A DNA stretch of 8,476 bases from Clostridia bacterium (lineage in GTDB: Bacteria; Bacillota_A; Clostridia; Oscillospirales; QAKW01): positions 1 to 8,476 of the forward strand of contig JAFQKO010000025.1 in the NCBI GenBank assembly GCA_017396865.1, read 5' to 3'. Numbering within the stretch: position 1 is the first letter of the stretch; every line of letters begins with the position of its first letter. Of this stretch, positions 1-8,476 are shown piece by piece. The notes beneath the pieces are model-generated. The model did not search any database, was not told the origin of the DNA, and saw only the letters and a list, made by a program, of their open reading frames with translations. Position numbers and translations under genes: made by a program.

Positions 1-1257
1 GCCGATTTCAATCTCGCCACCCTTTCGATCGAAAAGGGAACGGTAACGGTGGATAGCCAAGGGTGCAAGCTGGCGGTCGGCTTTTGCAGAGTCGGCGAAT
101 GCGAGCGGACTTGCCGCGCTTATCTGCGGGAAACGCAACAGAGCAGAGGGCTGATCACCATGTCTAATACCTGGGGGGATCGCAACGGCAGCACCCGTGT
201 TTGCCGCGATTTCGTTCTGCGGGAGATGGATGCCGCCGCCCGTATCGGGCTGGATATCGTGCAGATCGACGACGGCTGGCAGATGGGGGATACCGCCTGG
301 AAATCCGAGCGGGATTCCTTTGGCCGCACCTTCAGCGAGGGCTATTGGGATTGCAACCATGAGCGATTCCCCGAGGAACTGCGGCCGATGGTGGAGTATG
401 CGGCGGCGCGCGGGATGCAAACGGGAATGTGGTTTGCCCCCGATTGGCGGGACGGTTATGCCCATTTTGAACGGGATATCGCCGTTTTGAAAAAGGCCTA
501 TGAGGAATGGGGGATCCGTTTCTTTAAGCTGGATATGTATTACGTGTGCAACGAGGCAGATAAGGCTGCCATGCTCAAAATGCTGGCTTTTATCTATAGC
601 CTCGGCGATGACGTTACGGTGCAGATGGACGTTACCCGCGGCAGCCGCCTCAACTATCTTTGCGGGCGGCAGTACGGAACGGTATTTGTGGAGAATCGCT
701 ATACCGGGTCGGGTAATTCCTTCCCCCATCGGATCCTGCGCAACCTTTGGATGATCAGCCGATATCTGCCTACTTCGCGGTTCCAATTTGAATTGGTCAA
801 TCCCGATCTGAACGTTGAAACGTACGGAGCGGAGGATCCCTTTGCGCCCCACCGCTATGATATGGATTATCTTTTCGCCACCGTGATGCTTTCCAATCCG
901 CTGTTCTGGATGGAATTGCAGTTTTTGTCGGAAAAGCGGCAGGCGGAGCTTGCCCCGCTGATGCAGGTCTGGAAGGAGCACCGCGGCGCCTTTGGCGAAG
1001 CGGATATCGCGCCGATCGGCGAAAAACCGAGCGGCCGCAGCTTCAGCGGCTTTGCCGTTTCCCGCAGCGGAAAGGCGGAATACCTGCTGATCTTCCGCGA
1101 GGTTACGCAGAACGAGACGGCCGAAATTGCAGTTGACGCGGAAGGCACCTGTAAGGTGCTGGCTTCCAATGCAACCTGCACCGCCGCTCTGCAAGAAGGA
1201 AAACTCAAAATCACGTTGGATAAACCGCGCGCTTATGCGCTGCTTCAACTCCAATAA
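1..1257 (+). CDS. GH36-like alpha-galactosidase (5'-truncated by window edge)
   Basis: The reading frame is open from base 1, so the true start lies upstream; the GTG at 49 is only an internal codon. 418 residues are visible. They look like the (beta/alpha)8 catalytic barrel plus C-terminal beta domain of clan GH-D (GH36-like) glycosidases, which cleave terminal alpha-galactosides from oligosaccharides. Visible signs are the strand motif LDIVQIDDGWQ at about bases 253-285, FAPDW near 435-447, and FFKLDMYY at about 520-543, whose Asp (codon 532-534) sits where the clan places its catalytic nucleophile. The usual GH36 acid/base stretch (CSGGGGRFD... DD) is not present. Instead there is a VFVENRYTG segment near 688-714, so the general acid cannot be assigned with confidence. 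A Trp/Asn-rich stretch (NPLFWMELQF) precedes a C-terminal domain beginning around PIGEKPSGRS. No signal peptide can be judged because the N-terminus is missing. The substrate is inferred from family resemblance only; another alpha-glycoside is possible. Confidence 0.72.
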   Translation, partial: ADFNLATLSIEKGTVTVDSQGCKLAVGFCRVGECERTCRAYLRETQQSRGLITMSNTWGDRNGSTRVCRDFVLREMDAAARIGLDIVQIDDGWQMGDTAWKSERDSFGRTFSEGYWDCNHERFPEELRPMVEYAAARGMQTGMWFAPDWRDGYAHFERDIAVLKKAYEEWGIRFFKLDMYYVCNEADKAAMLKMLAFIYSLGDDVTVQMDVTRGSRLNYLCGRQYGTVFVENRYTGSGNSFPHRILRNLWMISRYLPTSRFQFELVNPDLNVETYGAEDPFAPHRYDMDYLFATVMLSNPLFWMELQFLSEKRQAELAPLMQVWKEHRGAFGEADIAPIGEKPSGRSFSGFAVSRSGKAEYLLIFREVTQNETAEIAVDAEGTCKVLASNATCTAALQEGKLKITLDKPRAYALLQLQ

Positions 1258-1261
1258 ACAG

Positions 1262-1288
1262 AGCGCCGAGGGCAATGCCCTCGGCGCT
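1262..1288 (+). terminator. GC-rich hairpin terminator after the GH36-like gene
   Basis: A perfect 12-bp stem (AGCGCCGAGGGC with GCCCTCGGCGCT) and a 3-nt AAT loop start four bases after the TAA of the glycosidase gene. A further 3 bp (AAC/GTT) can pair below a 2-nt bulge. Only a weak T-run follows (TTCGTTATT). A nearly identical hairpin lies at 2499-2529. Strand assignment follows the upstream gene. Confidence 0.75.
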
Positions 1289-1373
1289 GTTCGTTATTCT
1301 GCACATTTTGAAAAACTCAAAATCCTTAAAAACGGCTGTATTTTATGCATCTATACAAAAATAAAAGAATTGT

Positions 1374-1380
1374 AAGGAGG
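1374..1380 (+). promoter_or_regulatory. Strong Shine-Dalgarno-like sequence without a usable start
   Basis: AAGGAGG is a near-perfect ribosome site, but no ATG, GTG or TTG follows at a workable distance in the frame of the open stretch that comes next. It overlaps an in-frame TAA (1373-1375) and may be the leftover leader of a decayed or rearranged gene. It could also be chance in purine-rich DNA. Confidence 0.4.
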
Positions 1381-1546
1381 CTATTTACAACAAAAACAGA
1401 GTTTTGATATAATTAAATCAGAAAAAGATGAAGTATGGCTTGTCTCTTTTTGGAAAGAAACAGAGGAGATTACAGTTGGTGGAGATTGCAGCATAGCGAT
1501 TCAAAAATCCGATGGAAAAGTATTACGAATCTGGTTTGGAGAATGA
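1376..1546 (+). pseudogene. 3' remnant resembling an NTF2-fold immunity-type protein
   Basis: An open frame of 56 codons runs from just after an in-frame TAA (1373-1375) to a TGA at 1544-1546, with no ATG, GTG or TTG codon. The translation has the look of a real protein end: FDII, a charged turn, EVWLVSFW, a GG pair, then CSIAIQKSDGKVLRIWFGE. This pattern (Trp followed by a strand, GG, an Ile-rich strand, Asp-Gly-Lys turn, final strand) recalls the C-terminal half of NTF2-fold immunity proteins of polymorphic toxin systems, as I know them. The N-terminal helices expected for that fold are missing, so I read it as a truncated remnant. It also resembles the last 50 residues of the gene that follows. 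Base composition is AT-rich compared with both flanks. Use of a rare start codon and a genuine short peptide cannot be excluded. Confidence 0.5.
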
Positions 1547-1586
1547 GTAATCAATCAGCACGCCAACTGAAATTAAGGCATATGAA

Positions 1587-1593
1587 GGGAGGG
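1587..1593 (+). promoter_or_regulatory. Ribosome binding site deciding a TTG start
   Basis: GGGAGGG lies 8 nt upstream of TTG 1602-1604. The closer ATG codons at 1582 and 1597 share a different frame and run into TGA at 1603-1605. The next in-frame ATG is codon 59, too far inside the conserved-looking part. This supports TTG as the true start of the 296-residue gene. Confidence 0.7.
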
Positions 1594-1601
1594 ACGATGA
1601 T

Positions 1602-2492
1602 TTGAAGATTGACGATATCACGGTGATTAGCGACGGCGGTTATGTTGACTGCAAATCGAATTTTTATTCCGCAGCCGATAATCTTCCGGAAGGGGAAAGA
1701 GCATTTTTTTCCGGGGTAAATACTTTGGTTGGTGATATCGATTCCGGCGTTTGGGCGATCAGCTACCTGCTTTCCATGTACACCGTTCGTCCGAAGGATT
1801 TTATCATTTTTGAACAGCCAAAAGTTTTTGTTAACGGCGATGCGGTTTCTTTGGAAAAAATCACAGACTATGCGTGCTATATGGATCGATCTTATCCATT
1901 GTTTTCGGGGAAGAAAACTGTTAGAGCGCTTGTGAACCGGGGGTTGAAGCGAAACAGGAAACAGCATACCGCTGATGAAATCAGGGAATTGTTTCAAATG
2001 ACCCAAGAGCGGTTCGAACGACCGCTTAAGGGCGCCGGACACGAAGTGTTTCGTGCGATGGCAGCAATCGGATACGCCCATGGAAAAGAAATTTTTTGTT
2101 TCCCATGGTTAAGCCATAAACGTTTCGAATGCTACCATGGTAATTTGACTGATTTGTTAAAAATATTGGAGCAATTAAAGCTGCTTGCGATTGTTCCGAA
2201 GGGCGTGCAAAATGAGATAAGTTCGTCAAGGGGCGCCATTCCGTTCAATGTAGCGATCACCTCTCGGGACGATGCCGTCGCTTTGGGGCAGGCCATTCTG
2301 GCTCAATATCAGCAAGACGGAACCTTGCTTACGTATGAACTGTTGGCGGTTGTACAATCGGAAGATGAAAACACGTGGCGCTTTGAGTACGGAATGAATC
2401 AAGAAGCAGAGCCCAACAGTGCTGAGAAGCGTTATTATATCACGGTTAATGGAGAAGACGGATCTTTGATTGCGGCTTGCTTTGAAGATTAA
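1602..2492 (+). CDS. Hypothetical protein: degenerate ABC-ATPase-like domain plus C-terminal immunity-like domain
   Basis: This 296-residue cytoplasmic protein (no signal peptide or membrane segment) has a TTG start and a good ribosome site. I cannot name its function. Residues 1-200 run in the order of an ABC-type ATPase: a strand-rich start, then GDIDSGVW at 44-51 in the place and spacing of a Walker A loop (GxxGxGKS/T) but with Val-Trp for Lys-Ser. Next come VNGDAVSLEKI at 77-87, CYMDRSYPLF at 92-101 where a Q-loop would lie, TVRALV, LKGAGHEVF at 142-150 where LSGGQ would lie, then EIFCFPWLS at 163-171 where Walker B and its Glu would lie. All catalytic residues seem lost, so ATP hydrolysis is unlikely. 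Residues about 222-296 form a second small domain (AVALGQAIL, YELLAVV, ENTWRFEY, YYITVNGEDGSLI) that resembles the remnant at 1376-1546 and, loosely, NTF2/PepSY-type small domains. A role in immunity or regulation is speculation. The gene is more AT-rich than its neighbours and lies between two near-identical hairpins, suggesting acquired DNA. Confidence 0.8.
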   Translation: MKIDDITVISDGGYVDCKSNFYSAADNLPEGERAFFSGVNTLVGDIDSGVWAISYLLSMYTVRPKDFIIFEQPKVFVNGDAVSLEKITDYACYMDRSYPLFSGKKTVRALVNRGLKRNRKQHTADEIRELFQMTQERFERPLKGAGHEVFRAMAAIGYAHGKEIFCFPWLSHKRFECYHGNLTDLLKILEQLKLLAIVPKGVQNEISSSRGAIPFNVAITSRDDAVALGQAILAQYQQDGTLLTYELLAVVQSEDENTWRFEYGMNQEAEPNSAEKRYYITVNGEDGSLIAACFED

Positions 2493-2498
2493 ATGATA

Positions 2499-2529
2499 AC
2501 AGCGCCGAGGGCATTGCCCTCGGCGCTGT
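2499..2529. terminator. Shared convergent terminator hairpin
   Basis: A perfect 14-bp stem (ACAGCGCCGAGGGC with GCCCTCGGCGCTGT) and a 3-nt loop fill the gap between the TAA of the 296-residue gene (+) and the TAA of secA (-, complement of 2532-2534). It can end transcription from both sides, though T-runs are poor on both. Read on the minus strand its loop is AAT, the same as the hairpin at 1262-1288, so the two copies are inverted relative to each other. Confidence 0.75.
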
Positions 2530-2531
2530 AT

Positions 2532-5351
<2,820 letters not shown>

Positions 5352-5392
5352 AAATCTTGCTCCTTGACTTGTATTTCTTTCAATTACAGTAC

Positions 5393-5421
5393 ATTATAAC
5401 ATAAAAATCACAGTATTTCCA
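5393..5421 (-). promoter_or_regulatory. secA sigma-A promoter
   Basis: On the minus strand there is a perfect -10 box TATAAT (complement of 5393-5398) with an upstream TG forming an extended -10 (TGTTATAAT). A 17-nt spacer separates it from a -35 box TGGAAA (complement of 5416-5421), which matches 4 of 6 consensus bases. It lies about 40 nt before the secA start codon, giving a short leader. Confidence 0.75.
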
Positions 5422-5425
5422 CCAT

Positions 5426-5438
5426 ATTTCAATGAAAT
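5426..5438. repeat. 13-bp palindrome between divergent promoters
   Basis: ATTTCA-A-TGAAAT is a perfect 6+1+6 inverted repeat. It lies 4 nt upstream of the secA -35 box and 26 nt upstream of the pgk -35 box. Its position would suit an operator for a regulator touching either promoter, but in AT-rich DNA a repeat this short can arise by chance. I do not recognise it as a known operator. Confidence 0.3.
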
Positions 5439-5464
5439 TTCGGTGAATTTACAAAATAAATCTA

Positions 5465-5493
5465 TTGCAAACAGCCGAGAATAATGGTAAAAT
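5465..5493 (+). promoter_or_regulatory. pgk operon sigma-A promoter
   Basis: The -35 box TTGCAA (5465-5470, 4 of 6 consensus), a 17-nt spacer and the -10 box TAAAAT (5488-5493, 5 of 6) lie about 45 nt before the pgk start. It faces away from the secA promoter. As the only clear promoter before pgk, it probably drives pgk-tpiA-gpmI. Confidence 0.72.
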
Positions 5494-5538
5494 ATTGGAT
5501 GGTAAATAATTTATATCAAATAAAAGGAGATCAATGTT

Positions 5539-6747
5539 ATGGCTTACAACAAGAAAACCGTAGACGACATTAACGTCAAAGGTCAAAAAGTTCTGGTACG
5601 CTGCGATTTCAACGTACCCCTCAAGAACGGCGTGATCACCGATGAAAACCGTATCAACGCTGCTCTGCCCACCATCAAGAAGCTGATCGCAGACGGCGGT
5701 CGTGTTATTCTGTGCTCCCATATGGGCAAGCCCAAGGGTGAGCCTAAGCCCGAGCTGAGCCTCGCTCCCGTTGCTGCCCGCCTTTCCGAGAAGCTGGGTC
5801 AGGAGGTTGTCTTTGCTGCGGATGATAATGTTGTCGGCGAGAATGCAAAGGCCGCTGTTGCCGCTATGAAGGACGGCGACGTTGTTCTGCTGCAGAACAC
5901 CCGCTATCGCGCAGAAGAGACCAAGAACGGCGAAGCTCTTTCCGCTGAGCTGGGCTCCTTGGCCGATATCTTTGTCAACGATGCGTTCGGTACCGCTCAC
6001 CGTGCTCATTGCTCCACCGTTGGTGTTGTCAGCCACGTGAAAGAGGCTGTTGCCGGCTACCTGATCGGTAAAGAGCTGGAGTATCTGGGCAATGCCGTTG
6101 AGGCTCCCGCCCGTCCCTTTGTTACCATCCTGGGCGGTGCTAAGGTTGCCGATAAGCTGAATGTTATCGAGAACCTGCTCAAGAAGGCCGATACTCTTAT
6201 TATCGGTGGCGGTATGGCCTATACCTTCCTGGCTGCCAAGGGCTATTCCGTCGGTAAGTCCCTGCTGGATGAGACCAAAATTGATTATTGCCGCGATATG
6301 ATGAAGCAGGCCGAGGAAAAGGGTGTTAAGATCCTGCTGCCCGTCGACTGCGCCGTGGTTAAGGAGTTCCCCAACCCCATCGATGCTGAGATCGAGGTTG
6401 AGATCGTGGATGCCGATAAGATCCCTGCCGATCTCGAGAGCCTGGATATCGGTCCCAAGACCGCAGAGCTCTATGCCGAGACCGTTAAGGGCGCCAAGAC
6501 CGTTGTTTGGAACGGCCCCATGGGCGTATTCGAGAACCCCACCCTCGCAAAGGGTACCTTGGCCGTTGCTAAGGCTATGGCCGAGACCGATGCCGTTACC
6601 GTGATCGGCGGCGGCGACAGCGCTGCTGCTGTGAACACCCTGGGCTTCGGTGATAAGATGACCCACATCTCCACCGGTGGCGGTGCTTCTCTTGAGTTCC
6701 TCGAGGGTAAGGAGCTGCCCGGTATTGCCGCATTGAACGACAAATAA
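5539..6747 (+). CDS. pgk: Phosphoglycerate kinase
   Basis: Pgk transfers the acyl phosphate of 1,3-bisphosphoglycerate to ADP, giving 3-phosphoglycerate and the first ATP of lower glycolysis, in the cytoplasm. The protein has 402 residues, close to the usual bacterial length. The N-terminal substrate domain shows RCDFNVPL near the start, [19 protein letters not shown] and [13 protein letters not shown], with the basic residues that hold the C3 acid. The C-terminal nucleotide domain shows [37 protein letters not shown] and the closing GGGDSAAAV and [18 protein letters not shown] glycine-rich loops. All are intact. ATG 5539 follows AGGAG (5525-5529) at 9 nt; the ATG at 5534 is out of frame. It is the first gene of the cluster. 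The gap gene often found before pgk is absent, since secA lies there facing away. Codon choice (GTT, CTG, AAG, GCT) fits a highly expressed gene. Confidence 0.98.
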   Translation: MAYNKKTVDDINVKGQKVLVRCDFNVPLKNGVITDENRINAALPTIKKLIADGGRVILCSHMGKPKGEPKPELSLAPVAARLSEKLGQEVVFAADDNVVGENAKAAVAAMKDGDVVLLQNTRYRAEETKNGEALSAELGSLADIFVNDAFGTAHRAHCSTVGVVSHVKEAVAGYLIGKELEYLGNAVEAPARPFVTILGGAKVADKLNVIENLLKKADTLIIGGGMAYTFLAAKGYSVGKSLLDETKIDYCRDMMKQAEEKGVKILLPVDCAVVKEFPNPIDAEIEVEIVDADKIPADLESLDIGPKTAELYAETVKGAKTVVWNGPMGVFENPTLAKGTLAVAKAMAETDAVTVIGGGDSAAAVNTLGFGDKMTHISTGGGASLEFLEGKELPGIAALNDK

Positions 6748-6760
6748 GAATTAAATCATC

Positions 6761-6787
6761 TGCGGAACGGAATTTTTCCGTTCCGCA
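6761..6787 (+). terminator. Intercistronic hairpin between pgk and tpiA
   Basis: A perfect 12-bp stem (TGCGGAACGGAA with TTCCGTTCCGCA) with a TTT loop lies 13 nt after the pgk stop and 13 nt before the tpiA ribosome site. No T-run follows (AATTTCACAT), so it is more likely a partial attenuator or an mRNA-end stabiliser that sets different pgk and tpiA levels than a full terminator. No separate promoter for tpiA is evident in the 68-bp gap. Confidence 0.6.
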
Positions 6788-6815
6788 AATTTCACATAAT
6801 AAGGAGAAAAGAAAA

Positions 6816-7568
6816 ATGAGAAAGTATGTTATCGCAGGTAACTGGAAAATGAACAATACCCCCGCTCAGACCACCGCGCTCATCAATGAGATGAAGCCGC
6901 TGGTTGCGGATGCTAAGTGTGACGTTGTGCTTTGTGTTCCCTATGTGGATATCGCCGCTGCCATCGAGGCTGCCAAGGGATCCAATATCAAGATCGGTGC
7001 CGAGAACGTGCATTTTGCCGCCTCTGGCGCTTATACCGGCGAGGTTTCCGCCGAGATGCTCACCGCTTGCGGTGTTGAGTACGTTGTGATCGGCCATAGC
7101 GAGCGCCGTCAGTATTTCGGTGAGACCGACCAGACCGTGAACCTCCGCACCCTGGCTGCCCTGAAGGCAGGCCTGAAGGCCATCGTCTGCGTAGGCGAGA
7201 CTCTGGAGCAGAGAGAGCTGGGCTATACCGAGACCCTGCTGAAGTATCAGACCAAGATGGCACTGACCAACGTAACTGCCGAGCAGCTCAAGAACGTCAT
7301 CATTGCTTATGAGCCCGTTTGGGCGATCGGTACCGGCGTGACCGCGACCGACGATCAGGCGGATGAGGGCAACGGCTTTGTTCGTGCCGCAGTTGCCGAG
7401 ATGTTCGGTGCTGAGGCTGCCGAGGAGATCACCGTTCAGTACGGCGGCTCCATGAACGCCAAGAACGCTGAAGGCCTGCTGGCTAAGCCCAACGTAGACG
7501 GCGGCTTGATCGGCGGCGCTTCCCTGAAGGCCGAGGACTTCTCCGTTGTGGTGCATGGGGTTAAATAA
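6816..7568 (+). CDS. tpiA: Triosephosphate isomerase
   Basis: TpiA interconverts dihydroxyacetone phosphate and glyceraldehyde 3-phosphate, joining the two halves of the split hexose before the lower pathway. The 250 residues match the usual single TIM barrel. Catalytic residues are present: Asn9 and Lys11 in GNWKMN, His94 in VIGHSERR, and the base Glu166 in AYEPVWAIGTG. The phosphate loops YGGSMNAKNA and IGGASLKAEDF near the end are intact. The C-terminal hinge of flexible loop 6 reads GVTAT rather than the common GKTAT (Val175, codon 7338-7340). ATG 6816 follows AAGGAG (6801-6806) at 9 nt. The gene lies 68 bp after pgk, with a hairpin between them, and its stop overlaps the start of gpmI, so it is read as part of one operon. 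It probably acts as a dimer, as in other bacteria. Confidence 0.98.
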   Translation: MRKYVIAGNWKMNNTPAQTTALINEMKPLVADAKCDVVLCVPYVDIAAAIEAAKGSNIKIGAENVHFAASGAYTGEVSAEMLTACGVEYVVIGHSERRQYFGETDQTVNLRTLAALKAGLKAIVCVGETLEQRELGYTETLLKYQTKMALTNVTAEQLKNVIIAYEPVWAIGTGVTATDDQADEGNGFVRAAVAEMFGAEAAEEITVQYGGSMNAKNAEGLLAKPNVDGGLIGGASLKAEDFSVVVHGVK

Positions 7569-8476
7569 TGATGAAAAAGCCTTTAGTTCTTTGTATTTTA
7601 GACGGCTACGGCAATAATCCCGTAACCGAGGGGAATGCGATCTATACCGCAAAGACCCCCAACATGGATGCTCTGCTGGAAAGCTGTCCCACCACCGCCA
7701 TCGGTGCCTCCGGCATGGATGTCGGCCTGCCCGACGGCCAGATGGGCAACAGCGAGGTCGGCCATACCAACATCGGCGCAGGCCGTGTGGTTTATCAGGA
7801 GCTGACCCGCATCACCAAGAGCACCATCGACGGCGACTTCTTTGAAAATGAAGCGCTGATGGGCGCGATGAACAACGCCAAGGAGAAGGGCACTGCCCTC
7901 CACCTGATGGGCCTGATGTCCGACGGCGGCGTTCATTCCCATAACAGCCACCTTTGGGCTCTGCTGGAGATGGCTAAAAAGAACGGCCTGGAGAAGGTCT
8001 ACGTTCATTGCTTCCTGGACGGCCGCGACGTGCCGCCTGCAAGCGGTGCAGATTTCGTTGCAGAATGTGTCGAAAAGTGCAAGGAGATCGGTGTCGGTCA
8101 GGTCGCTACCGTTATGGGTCGCTACTATGTTATGGACCGTGATAACCGTTGGGAGCGCGTGGAGAAGGCTTATGCCGCGCTGACCTACGGCGAGGGCATC
8201 AAGAATGCCGATCCCGTTGCCGCCATCAAGGCTTCCTATGAGACTGTGGATGCCGAGGGCAAGAATGTGACCGATGAATTTGTGGTTCCCACCGTCTGTG
8301 TGGAGGGGGCAACCATCAACGAAAACGATAGCGTTGTTTTCTTCAATTTCCGCCCCGACCGTGCCCGTGAGATCACCCGCACCTTCGTGGATGCCGAGTT
8401 CAATGGCTTTGAGCGCAAGAAGGGCTTTTTCCCGCTCTACTATGTCTGCATGACCCAGTATGATGCTTCGATGCCC
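7568..8476 (+). CDS. gpmI: 2,3-bisphosphoglycerate-independent phosphoglycerate mutase (3' end beyond window)
   Basis: GpmI converts 3-phosphoglycerate to 2-phosphoglycerate through a phosphoserine enzyme that needs Mn2+, the step after Pgk. 303 residues of about 510 are visible, in frame to the last base. With the first ATG the numbering fits the Bacillus enzyme: metal ligand Asp12 in ILDGYG, nucleophile Ser62 in GQMGNSEVGH, His123 in SDGGVHSH, GRD at 152-154, and Arg261 and Arg264 in NFRPDR of the substrate pocket. The second group of metal ligands (Asp, His) lies beyond the window. The start ATG (7568-7570) overlaps the tpiA stop as TAATG, and only a weak GGGG site precedes it, so translation is probably coupled to tpiA. 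ATG 7571 is an alternative one codon later. An enolase gene may follow but cannot be seen. Confidence 0.97.
   Translation, partial: MMKKPLVLCILDGYGNNPVTEGNAIYTAKTPNMDALLESCPTTAIGASGMDVGLPDGQMGNSEVGHTNIGAGRVVYQELTRITKSTIDGDFFENEALMGAMNNAKEKGTALHLMGLMSDGGVHSHNSHLWALLEMAKKNGLEKVYVHCFLDGRDVPPASGADFVAECVEKCKEIGVGQVATVMGRYYVMDRDNRWERVEKAYAALTYGEGIKNADPVAAIKASYETVDAEGKNVTDEFVVPTVCVEGATINENDSVVFFNFRPDRAREITRTFVDAEFNGFERKKGFFPLYYVCMTQYDASMP

Noticed and set aside
1308..1357. Possible promoter (TTGAAA and TATACA) before the start-less fragment
   Set aside because: The boxes are about 38 nt apart and neither has a matching partner at 16-18 nt, so no promoter can be supported.
1551..2081. 176-codon minus-strand open frame opposite the 296-residue gene
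   Set aside because: It has no ribosome site or family motif, while the sense frame has a good ribosome site, a terminator and ordered domain-like motifs.
1262..2529. Insertion sequence or composite transposon bounded by inverted repeats
   Set aside because: There is no transposase, and the inverted repeats are self-complementary hairpins placed right after stop codons, as terminators are; target-site duplications are not evident.
5449..6666. 405-codon open frame on the minus strand opposite pgk
   Set aside because: It is a shadow of pgk: no domain motifs, Gly/Leu/Asn-rich, and it runs across the pgk promoter region.
6792..7652. 286-codon open frame on the minus strand opposite tpiA and the gpmI start
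   Set aside because: It spans two well-supported genes in antisense, with the composition bias expected of a reverse frame.

Overview
The window looks like chromosomal DNA from a Gram-positive, low-to-mid GC anaerobe of the Clostridia, probably a gut Oscillospirales/Ruminococcaceae-type organism. The reasons are strong AGGAGG-like ribosome sites, sigma-A promoters with near-consensus -10 boxes, a SecA with a clostridial-type insertion and a Cys-rich C-terminus, and a pgk-tpiA-gpmI glycolytic cluster using the cofactor-independent phosphoglycerate mutase. The taxonomic placement is an inference from general sequence character.

Layout: (1) Positions 1-1257 (+) hold the 3' part of a GH36-like alpha-galactosidase gene, cut by the window edge and closed by a GC-rich hairpin. 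(2) Positions 1291-2498 form a visibly more AT-rich island. It holds a 56-codon open stretch without a start codon that resembles the end of an NTF2-fold immunity-type protein, then a TTG-started 296-residue protein. That protein looks like an ABC-type ATPase that has lost its nucleotide-binding residues, fused to a C-terminal domain resembling the fragment upstream. The island ends in a second hairpin nearly identical to the first. (3) Positions 2532-5351 (-) hold secA, alone with its own promoter and sharing the second hairpin as a convergent terminator. (4) A 187-bp divergent control region contains two good promoters facing opposite ways with a 13-bp palindrome between them. (5) Positions 5539-8476 (+) hold pgk, tpiA and gpmI (cut by the window end), a lower-glycolysis operon with an intercistronic hairpin between pgk and tpiA and a TAATG overlap between tpiA and gpmI.

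The glycolytic genes work in one pathway: Pgk and GpmI act consecutively on C3 acids, and TpiA feeds the upstream step. SecA is the motor of protein export and is unrelated functionally. The most unusual part is the island between the two hairpins: a probable accessory insertion carrying a pseudo-ATPase/immunity-like protein of unknown role beside a decayed relative of its C-terminal domain.
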